The position numbers and the translations under genes are program-made. From positions 57,417-101,736 of the forward strand of contig PBLC01000003.1 of NCBI GenBank assembly GCA_002721675.1: a stretch of DNA of 44,320 nt, written 5' to 3'. The notes beneath the pieces are model-generated. The model saw nothing but the letters and a program-made list of their open reading frames with translations. It did no database searches and was not told the origin of the DNA. How positions within the stretch are numbered: position 1 is the first letter of the stretch; each line of letters starts with the position of its first letter. This DNA is from Chloroflexota bacterium (lineage in GTDB: Bacteria; Chloroflexota; Dehalococcoidia; Lucifugimonadales; Lucifugimonadaceae). This document shows, piece by piece, positions 36,931-44,320 of the stretch.

Positions 36931-37652
36931 ATAGATTCTTAGAAAATATATCAAACCTTTTTAATAACAATGAAAAAGGGATAGGTTTTGGAAATAATAC
37001 AAAAGCAAAAAAAACTAGAAGGATCCTTCTTTTTCAACTTTTAAATGAAAATGAGCACATCTATGATAAATATATTGATGGTCTGATTTATAAAGATGTA
37101 GAGTTTGATAAATTAAAAAAACCTATAAAAAAAACGAAGCTTAATGGAATTTTTTTTCCTGATAAAATGATAACTTTGGGAAAGTTAGAAAACCATAACT
37201 TTGATTTTGCAGTACTTCATGATTTAAATATCTCTTCTGATTATCTTCTATCAGATTGTGTTGCAGCAGGATTCTTTATAGATAATTATCTTGATGACGC
37301 CACATATGATGCCATTAATAATATTCCTTTTTCTTTTGTAGTGATTGATTTAATAAAAAAACCAAGGTTTGATACTTTGTCAGGCATATTTGATTTGTCA
37401 AAAATAATTTCAAATATTGATAACAACATTCTTTTGAAACTAAATTATATCCCTAGTAAAAAAACCTTAGAACTCTTAAACCAATTTGGAGTAATAGGAA
37501 TTATTATCGACTCTGAAATACTTAATGATGATAAATTAAAACTACTAAATGAAGATTTAATTAACCTCAAAGGGGATTTGAAAAAGAGACAGATTGCATA
37601 TCCTGCCATTGGAAACAATATGGATTCAATTTCATATGATGATGAGGAATAG
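36927..37652 (+). CDS. Protein of unknown function
   Basis: 241-aa ORF, GTG start overlapping PAC2 stop, same strand. Confidence 0.65.
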   Translation: MNRFLENISNLFNNNEKGIGFGNNTKAKKTRRILLFQLLNENEHIYDKYIDGLIYKDVEFDKLKKPIKKTKLNGIFFPDKMITLGKLENHNFDFAVLHDLNISSDYLLSDCVAAGFFIDNYLDDATYDAINNIPFSFVVIDLIKKPRFDTLSGIFDLSKIISNIDNNILLKLNYIPSKKTLELLNQFGVIGIIIDSEILNDDKLKLLNEDLINLKGDLKKRQIAYPAIGNNMDSISYDDEE

Positions 37653-37655
37653 AAA

Positions 37656-38572
37656 ATGAAAATCTCTATAATAGGATTAAATTCAGATTCAATATTTTTC
37701 TTAAATAGGGCTTCTTTACTAAAAAAAGATAGCGACTTATCTTTTTATGCTTTTGATGACAGAAAAATTCAAAATGACCATAAGAAAAAATTCTCAAACC
37801 TTAAAGCTCCATGGAATTTATCTGACGTTTTAGATAAGTGCGAATTACTATTGAATTGCTCTGGTTTAAAGAACTTGCCTAATACTATATCGATTCTTGA
37901 GGACAATAAAATTCATTGCCCAATTATTGATTTTTCAACGAATAAAAAATATTCAATCAATTTATTTAATAGTTCAAGTCTTTCACGAAATAATATTATT
38001 CATGCTATGTCTCCTGGGAAGGTTAATATTGATTTCAAGAAAGAAATAATTAATTTGCCTATTATTCTTAATAATAATATTAATTCTAAATTAGATAACG
38101 TAGTTAATTCTTTTAAAAATAAACTTAAAATTTCATTCAAATTTATGGATGAAATAGAGCATGATGAAGTTCTTAGATCTAATTATTACTTGCCAAACTT
38201 ATTATTACTTTCTTTATCCAATATGATGCAACAAAAATCTAAAATTATTTCTAATAATTTGAATTCAGAATTAATTTCAGATATCAGAAGTTTGGTAAAT
38301 GTTAGTATTAATAATGATTTAACTAATGATCATACAGATTCTGCATTGTCTCAATCATTAGAAGAATTTAATAAAGAAATGAAAGAAATATTTGCTGATC
38401 ATAATAAATTGGACAATTCTTATTTAATTAATTCTAAGCAAACTGCAAAAATACTGAATCCTGATTCATCTATTCCAAAATCTAGGGATACAATAATGAG
38501 TTTATTTTTTGGAGCAAGATTCACAAAATTATTGTCTGGTTGGTCTAAAATTGATAAATCAAATGATTAAAC
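37656..38572 (+). CDS. Divergent prephenate dehydrogenase-like protein
   Basis: Immediately upstream of aroA; EIEHDEVLRSNYYLPNLLLLSLSNMM resembles the TyrA HDRxxAxxSHLPH helix; HAMSPGK resembles HPMAG; Rossmann motif degraded. Confidence 0.55.
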
Positions 38573-39852
38573 TAAAGTCATCATCATCATTGAGTGGAGA
38601 AATAATAGTTCCGAGTGATAAAAGCATCTCTCATAGGGCAGCATTATTAAATTCAATTGCAAGAGGAAAATCTAAAATTTTGAATTATAGTGATGGCGAG
38701 GACTGTTTAAGTACTTTATCAGTTTTAAAAAAACTAGGTGTTAAAATTAATCTAATTCCTAAATCTAATTCTTACGAACTGGAGATTGAATCTGAAGGTC
38801 TGAATTCACTGTCTAGCCCCAAAAATAAATTATTTGCAGGAAATAGTGGTACTACAACAAGGCTTCTGTCAGGAATTTTGTCATTTTCAAATTTTAATTC
38901 AATTCTTTTAGGTGATGATTCATTAAATTCAAGACCTATGAAAAGAATAATTGATCCTTTAATTATGATGGGCGCAAATATTAAAAGTAATAATAATTGT
39001 ACACCTATTGAATTTGGTCCCTCCCAATTGAATGGGATAAATTATGATATGAGTGTTGCAAGTGCCCAAGTTAAATCTTGTATTATTCTTGCTACCTTAG
39101 GCGCTAAATCAAAATCTGTCATTACTCAGCCTGCATTATCAAGAGATCATACAGAGAGAATGTTGATGTCTATGAACTCAGATATTTCTATTAATAAAAA
39201 TGAAATAACCATTCATCCAAGTGAAATTGATTCTGTAGACATTGAGGTGCCTGGAGATATTAGTTCTGCATCATTTTGGATTGTTGCAGCATTAATTCAC
39301 CCAAAAGGCAATGTAATTTTAAGAAATGTTGGCATAAATCCACTTAGGACAGGTATTTTAGAAGTGCTTATAAAGATGGGCGGGAAAATTGAAATATTTA
39401 ATAAAAGAGAGATTGCTAATGAGCCTGTGGCAGACTTAAAAGTTACTCATTCTGACTTAAATGGTGTCGAAATCAAAGGTGAGATGATTCCTAAACTAAT
39501 TGATGAAATTCCAATTTTAATTGTTGCTTCTACAGTTGCTAAAGGGAAAACTACTATTAAAGATGCATCTGAGTTGCGTGTAAAAGAAACTGATAGGCTT
39601 TTTGCAATGTCTGAATTTTTGAAACTTTCTGATATCAAGCATAACCTTTTTGATGACGGAATTGAAATTGATGGAAATTCTAATTTCATTGGTGGAACAT
39701 TTGAATCATTTAATGATCATAGAATATCTATGGCTATAGCTATAAGTTCTATAATTTCTGACAAAGAAACTATAATTAATAACCATGAAGTTGCTTCAGT
39801 TTCTTATAAACAGTTTTGGAATGACCTTGATAAATTAAAATTAGATAATTGA
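38563..39852 (+). CDS. aroA: 3-phosphoshikimate 1-carboxyvinyltransferase (EPSP synthase)
   Basis: LSGEIIVPSDKSISHRAALLNSIARG, LFAGNSGTTTRLLSGIL, DDSLNSRPMKRIIDPL, LRVKETDRLFAM, DHRISMAIA. ATG at 38563. Confidence 0.96.
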   Translation: MIKLKSSSSLSGEIIVPSDKSISHRAALLNSIARGKSKILNYSDGEDCLSTLSVLKKLGVKINLIPKSNSYELEIESEGLNSLSSPKNKLFAGNSGTTTRLLSGILSFSNFNSILLGDDSLNSRPMKRIIDPLIMMGANIKSNNNCTPIEFGPSQLNGINYDMSVASAQVKSCIILATLGAKSKSVITQPALSRDHTERMLMSMNSDISINKNEITIHPSEIDSVDIEVPGDISSASFWIVAALIHPKGNVILRNVGINPLRTGILEVLIKMGGKIEIFNKREIANEPVADLKVTHSDLNGVEIKGEMIPKLIDEIPILIVASTVAKGKTTIKDASELRVKETDRLFAMSEFLKLSDIKHNLFDDGIEIDGNSNFIGGTFESFNDHRISMAIAISSIISDKETIINNHEVASVSYKQFWNDLDKLKLDN

Positions 39853-40424
39853 TAGATAAAGATCAACAAAAAAATATAATTGTTATATCAGGTCCTTCTG
39901 GTGTCGGAAAAGATACCCTCATGGAGATAATAAGTGATAACTTTTCAGAAAGAGTTCATATTGCGATAACTGCAACTACAAGAAAACCTAGATCTAAAGA
40001 AGAAAATGCAGTAAATCATTATTTTGTCGATAACAACAAATTTGATCAAATGATTGAAAACAATGAATTAATTGAGTGGGCTAATGTATATGGTAACTTT
40101 TATGGAGTTCCCTATACAGAAGTAGTCAATAATCTATCAAAGAATATGAAAATTCTAATCAGGGTTGATGTGCAAGGAGCTAGAAGATTGAAAAAGTTAA
40201 TAGAATTTGCCACTTTTATTTTTATAAGTCCAGAATCAAAAAAAGATTTAGAGAAAAGGTTAGAATTAAGACATGAAGACTCTCAAGAAGATATTAAAAA
40301 AAGATTAAATGAGGCTGTATTAGAAATTAATGAAGCCGATTGGTTTGACTATATAGTTGTAAACTATCCTAACCAAACTCATAAAGCAGTTTCAGAGTTA
40401 ATTGAAATTATAGGATTGAATTGA
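39849..40424 (+). CDS. gmk: Guanylate kinase
   Basis: IIVISGPSGVGKDTLMEII, ITATTRKPRSKEENAVNHYFV, IEWANVYGNFYGVPYTEV. TTG start overlaps the aroA stop. Confidence 0.95.
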   Translation: MIDKDQQKNIIVISGPSGVGKDTLMEIISDNFSERVHIAITATTRKPRSKEENAVNHYFVDNNKFDQMIENNELIEWANVYGNFYGVPYTEVVNNLSKNMKILIRVDVQGARRLKKLIEFATFIFISPESKKDLEKRLELRHEDSQEDIKKRLNEAVLEINEADWFDYIVVNYPNQTHKAVSELIEIIGLN

Positions 40425-40425
40425 T

Positions 40426-41559
40426 ATGAAAATTATTATTGCCCCGCAATCATTTAAGGGATCTTTGACTGCCAATGAAGCAGTTGAATCTATTTCAGAA
40501 GCCGTCATAGAAGTTTTTCCAGATTCTGAAATAGTAAAACTTCCTATTGCAGATGGAGGTGATGGAACTTTAGAAACTTTAGTTGAAAACTCAAATGGAG
40601 AAATTGTACGTTCTCAAGTTTTAGACCCACTTGGAAATTTAGTTTTCGCAGAATGGGGCTTAATTGAAGGTATAGCCATTATTGAAATGGCTCGAAGTTC
40701 CGGTCTTGCTTTAATTAGCCCTGAAAATCTTGACCCAATGAATTCATCTTCATTTGGAACTGGACAATTAATATTAGAAGCTCTTAATCGTGGTGTAAAA
40801 AAAATTATATTAGGCATAGGAGGCAGCGCAACAAATGATTGTGGTGTTGGTGCAGCTAAAGCATTAGGAATTAAATTTTTAAAGTATGACGGTTCCGAAG
40901 TTAGTAATAGTATTCAAGATTTTATAAACATAAAAAATATAAATATGGAATCAATTAATTCAAAAATTAATGATGTTGATGTAGAGGTAGCTTGCGATGT
41001 TACTAATACTTTATGCGGAAAAGAGGGGGCTTCTTATATATATGGACCTCAAAAAGGCGCTAGTAAGGAGCAAATTGAAGTTTTGGACAAGAGTCTTTTG
41101 CATGTCTCTAAAATCATAAAAAATGATATTGGTAAAGATGTTATAAAAATAAAAGGTGGTGGTGCTGCTGGTGGAATGGGGGCAGGCATGGTTGCCTTCT
41201 GCTCTGCTACATTAAGGCCAGGTGTTGATATTGTTTTCGATACTCTCGATGTAGAAAAAAAAATAATTGGTGCTGATTTAATTATTACTGGCGAAGGACA
41301 ATTTGATATTTCATCTACATATAATAAGGCACCGTCAGCAATTGCAAAGTTAGGAATGAAGTACGATATACCAACGATAGGTATTTCTGGTTCTTTTGGA
41401 GAAGGCTTTGAGAAACTAGATGATTTTGGTATCTTCTCTAAAGTATCATTAATTAATAATATATCCAGTTTGGAGTCAAATATTATGAATGCAAAGAACC
41501 TATTAAGAATTGCTTCATTAGAACAACTAAAAGCAGTAAAAATTGGGATGAATTTATGA
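40426..41559 (+). CDS. Glycerate 2-kinase (GlxK/GarK family)
   Basis: KIIIAPQSFKGSLTANEAVESI, LPIADGGDGTLETLV, ILGIGGSATNDCGVGAAKALGI, IITGEGQFDISS. Confidence 0.93.
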   Translation: MKIIIAPQSFKGSLTANEAVESISEAVIEVFPDSEIVKLPIADGGDGTLETLVENSNGEIVRSQVLDPLGNLVFAEWGLIEGIAIIEMARSSGLALISPENLDPMNSSSFGTGQLILEALNRGVKKIILGIGGSATNDCGVGAAKALGIKFLKYDGSEVSNSIQDFINIKNINMESINSKINDVDVEVACDVTNTLCGKEGASYIYGPQKGASKEQIEVLDKSLLHVSKIIKNDIGKDVIKIKGGGAAGGMGAGMVAFCSATLRPGVDIVFDTLDVEKKIIGADLIITGEGQFDISSTYNKAPSAIAKLGMKYDIPTIGISGSFGEGFEKLDDFGIFSKVSLINNISSLESNIMNAKNLLRIASLEQLKAVKIGMNL

Positions 41560-42773
41560 CTTTGTATGACGTCACAATTATTGGTGGCGGAGCAATTGGC
41601 TTCGGTACTGTTCTAGGCTTACAAAGACAAAATCCATATCTTAAAATATGTTTAATAGAAAAGGATGAAGTGGTTTCCAATCATCAAACTGGCCATAATA
41701 GTGGAGTTATTCATTCAGGTATTTATTATAAACCTGGATCTTTAAAGGCAAATTTTTGTGTTGAAGGTAGGGCCAGTATGGCAGAATTTTGCATTGAAAA
41801 TAATCTTAAATATGATAAATGTGGAAAAATAATCGTCGCATATGAAGAAGAAGAACTTCCAAGATTAGATAATTTATATGAAAGAGGTATTGCTAATAAA
41901 GTTAAAGATTTAGAATTAATTGGACCTGAAAGAATAAAAGAAATTGAACCTCATGCAGCAGGCCTCAAAGCGTTATACTCACCAAATACTGGCATTGTCG
42001 ATTATAGGGAAATTACAGAAAAATATTCGCAGATTGCTATGGAGAATGGAGCTGATATAAGACTTGGAACTAGTTTTGAAGATTTTTGGGACCCCAAAAC
42101 AGTTGGACAAAATCTTGTTTTAGAGACATCAAAAGGTACCATAGAAACAAAGTTAACAATTAATTGTTCTGGCCTTCAATCAGACCTAGTAGCAAGAAAA
42201 ATGGGAGTTGCTCCAAAGTTACAAATTATACCTTTCAGAGGTGAGTACTATAATTTAAAACCAGAGAAAAAAGATCTAGTAAATGGGCTTATTTATCCAG
42301 TGCCAGATCCTAAATTTCCCTTTTTAGGTGTTCATTTTACAAAAACGGTTCATGATGGCTTGGTTGAAGCCGGACCTAATGCTGTATTAGCATATGCTAG
42401 AGAAGGGTATAAAAAAATCAATATAAATCCTAAAGAATTACTATCTTCATTAACATATCCTGGCTTTGTAAAATTTGGTCTTCAAAATTGGATGACTGGC
42501 CTTAAGGAAATTAATCGTTCATATAGAAAAGGTGTTTTTGTTAGAGATCTAAAAAGGATGATCCCTGAGATTAAATCTTCAGACTTGATGTCTGGCGGTT
42601 CAGGAGTAAGAGCACAAGCAATTGGTATAGATGGCACTATGATTGATGATTTTGCCTTTGAATTTACTGATAAATCAATACATGTACTTAACGCACCTTC
42701 TCCTGGTGCTACATCATCACTAGTTATCGGAAAATATATTGCTAATTTAGCTATAGAGAAAATTTCTTCTTGA
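41556..42773 (+). CDS. lhgO: L-2-hydroxyglutarate oxidase/dehydrogenase (LhgO-like)
   Basis: VTIIGGGAIGFGTVLGL, QTGHNSGVIHSGIYYKPGSLKANFCVEG, IPFRGEYY, GVRAQAI. Confidence 0.92.
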   Translation: MTLYDVTIIGGGAIGFGTVLGLQRQNPYLKICLIEKDEVVSNHQTGHNSGVIHSGIYYKPGSLKANFCVEGRASMAEFCIENNLKYDKCGKIIVAYEEEELPRLDNLYERGIANKVKDLELIGPERIKEIEPHAAGLKALYSPNTGIVDYREITEKYSQIAMENGADIRLGTSFEDFWDPKTVGQNLVLETSKGTIETKLTINCSGLQSDLVARKMGVAPKLQIIPFRGEYYNLKPEKKDLVNGLIYPVPDPKFPFLGVHFTKTVHDGLVEAGPNAVLAYAREGYKKININPKELLSSLTYPGFVKFGLQNWMTGLKEINRSYRKGVFVRDLKRMIPEIKSSDLMSGGSGVRAQAIGIDGTMIDDFAFEFTDKSIHVLNAPSPGATSSLVIGKYIANLAIEKISS

Positions 42774-42825
42774 CTTAAAATCAGGAATAATATTAAATTT
42801 TTATATTATTAATTTTATTATCTAT

Positions 42826-42955
42826 AAGGATAAGGGAATCGGTTTAAATCCGAACGGTTTGCGCCACTGTTAAGCGTAAGTTATTAGTCACTAGAATAAT
42901 CTGGGAAGGCTATATAAAAATGAACGCATAAGTCAGGAGACCTCCTTAAAGTGAA
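42826..42955 (+). promoter_or_regulatory. Cobalamin riboswitch
   Basis: aagggaatcggtttaaatccgaacggtttgcgccactgttaa and terminal B12-box-like ataagtcaggagacctcc, directly upstream of a BtuC/FecCD permease. Confidence 0.88.
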
Positions 42956-42970
42956 AGTAAAGGTTTTCGC

Positions 42971-42998
42971 AATAAAAATCTGGATACAGAATTTTATT
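42971..42998 (+). promoter_or_regulatory. Candidate expression-platform hairpin between riboswitch and permease start
   Basis: aataaaaatc-tggataca-gaattttatt: AATAAAA/TTTTATT arms with an internal A/A mismatch and TC/GA closing pairs; no clear poly-T tail. Confidence 0.45.
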
Positions 42999-43012
42999 GT
43001 GTTCTATTATAA

Positions 43013-44077
43013 ATGTTGAGCACTAACTTAAAATCTATAAGGCATTTTTCTTTTAATCAAAAGTTTGTATTTATTGTACCTATTTTACTTTTCATAGGGT
43101 TTATTTTAACAATTATTTCTTTGTCCAATGGTGCTGTATCAACAAATTTTTCTGATTCTTTTAAATATTTATTTTCATATTTTATAGATTCTTCAACTGT
43201 AGACCCTATAAAAGATATGGTAATTTCAAACATAAGGATGCCAAGAATTATATTATCACTCCTTGTTGGTTCAGCTTTAGCTGTATCTGGGGCTTCACTT
43301 CAAGGTCTTTTTAAAAATCCAATGGCAGATCCAGGAATTATAGGAGTTTCATCAGGTGCTGCTGTAGGTGCTGTTATTACAATATCTTTAGGTATCTCTG
43401 GGTCATCATTATTTGTTCTACCAGTTTTTTCATTTTTTGGGGGATTAATTGCAGCATTAACTGTTTTTTTATTGTCTAGGATAACTACAAACTCTTCAGG
43501 CACATCTTTCATACTTTCGGGTCTCGCAGTTTCAGCATTTCTTAATTCGATAATATCTTTAGTTTTGGTTTCTTCGAAAAGATTTGGTGAATTAAATGCT
43601 ATTTTAAATTGGCTTGCTGGCGGTTTCCAAGATACAAGATGGGAACATGTATATATAGCTGCGCCAATAATTTTACTTTTACTTCCCCTTTTTTTTATTT
43701 TTTCTAACAGGATAAATATATTGTCTTTATCAGATGATTCTGCAAGAGCATTAGGTCTAAATGTTGAATTAAATAGATTTATATTTTTAGTTTTAGCAAC
43801 ATTAATGACATCTGTTTCAGTTGCAGTATGTGGCATTTTAGCATTTGTGGGAATTATGATTCCACACATAACTAGATTAATAGTAGGGCCGGACAATAGA
43901 CTTGTTATTCCAATCTCAGCTTTAATTGGGGCAGTCTTTTTGTTATCTGGTGATCTTCTGGCAAGAACAATTTTTGTGCCTAGTGAAATAAGGTTAGGAA
44001 TAATTACTAGTTTTATTGGTGCGCCATACTTTATTTATCTATTAGTTAAACAAAGAAAAAATTTTATTGAAAGGTGA
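43013..44077 (+). CDS. FecCD/BtuC-family ABC transporter permease
   Basis: ISNIRMPRIILSLLVGSALAVSGASLQGLFKNPMADPGIIGVSSGAAVGAV, SVAVCGILAFVGIMIPHITRLIVGPDNRLVIP. Confidence 0.93.
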   Translation: MLSTNLKSIRHFSFNQKFVFIVPILLFIGFILTIISLSNGAVSTNFSDSFKYLFSYFIDSSTVDPIKDMVISNIRMPRIILSLLVGSALAVSGASLQGLFKNPMADPGIIGVSSGAAVGAVITISLGISGSSLFVLPVFSFFGGLIAALTVFLLSRITTNSSGTSFILSGLAVSAFLNSIISLVLVSSKRFGELNAILNWLAGGFQDTRWEHVYIAAPIILLLLPLFFIFSNRINILSLSDDSARALGLNVELNRFIFLVLATLMTSVSVAVCGILAFVGIMIPHITRLIVGPDNRLVIPISALIGAVFLLSGDLLARTIFVPSEIRLGIITSFIGAPYFIYLLVKQRKNFIER

Positions 44078-44079
44078 AA

Positions 44080-44320
44080 ATGCATAAATTATTATTGTTT
44101 ATAGGTTTAACTTTGACTCTTTTTGCTTGTGATGCAGTTGATGAAGTTCCATTAGATAATAAATCTGATCTTAAGGAGTCACCAATTGTAAATAATGTTC
44201 AAGATTATGATCATGAACAAGAAGAAAATATGAGGATGGAGAAGGAAGAGCAGATGAGGATGGAGAAGGAAGAGCAGATGAGGATGGAGAAGGAAGAGCA
44301 GATGAGGATGGAGAAGGAAG
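44080..44320 (+). CDS. Predicted lipoprotein with octapeptide repeats, truncated by window edge
   Basis: My translation: MHKLLLFIGLTLTLFACDAVDEVPLDNKSD...EENMRMEKEEQMRMEKEEQ...; lipobox LTLFAC. Confidence 0.75.
   Translation, partial: MHKLLLFIGLTLTLFACDAVDEVPLDNKSDLKESPIVNNVQDYDHEQEENMRMEKEEQMRMEKEEQMRMEKEEQMRMEKE
44230..44320 (+). repeat. Perfect 24-bp tandem repeat, about 3.8 copies to window edge
   Basis: Unit atgaggatggagaaggaagagcag at 44230, 44254, 44278 and 44302 (partial); encodes MRMEKEEQ. Confidence 0.95.

Noticed and set aside
38575-38592. Short catcatcatcat-like run at start of aroA as a microsatellite
   Set aside because: Only a few triplets within a coding sequence; not remarkable in this composition.
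42773-43012. tRNA or other structured RNA besides the riboswitch
   Set aside because: No cloverleaf or CCA-type pattern; the structure is accounted for by the cobalamin aptamer and one hairpin.
43300-43896. 198-aa minus-strand ORF inside the permease gene
   Set aside because: Fully antisense to a strong FecCD permease; no motif; AT-rich shadow ORF.

Overview
AT-rich, gene-dense bacterial chromosomal window with no rRNA, tRNA, CRISPR array or mobile element that I could recognise. Left part (minus strand): a ubiX-ubiA pair, an MFS transporter, and a shikimate block (aroB, aroK, aroC, aroE) with ruvX and alaS. The pathway continues at 37.6-40.4 kb with a TyrA-like protein, aroA and gmk. Centre (15.2-24.2 kb, plus strand): a tight, operon-like run built around corrinoid/pterin methyl transfer. 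It contains a MetF-like reductase, an MtrH/AcsE/CmuB-type pterin methyltransferase, a small conserved protein, a homocysteine-S-methyltransferase-like protein, an unknown CC protein, an MtaA/CmuA-type UroD-fold methyltransferase, a DxHxxG corrinoid protein, a 4-Cys small protein, a 2Fe-2S/ASKHA RamA-like activator, a 2-hydroxyacid dehydrogenase and apt. No MttB/MtgB-type or MtaB-type substrate methyltransferase is visible, so the methyl donor is unknown; this is the best candidate for an undescribed system. A cobalamin riboswitch lies before a BtuC/FecCD permease at 42.8-44.1 kb, followed by a lipoprotein with an exact 24-bp tandem repeat at the window edge. Other observations: an apparent one-base frame problem at the start of a TauE/SafE gene, a MoaD/ThiS-like protein ending GG-LY, a TyrA-like protein with a degraded Rossmann motif, and two short ORFs missing from the supplied track. 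All names come from motif reading by eye; no database search was run. Gene content and base composition are compatible with an AT-rich marine lineage, perhaps SAR202-like Chloroflexota, but this is a guess.
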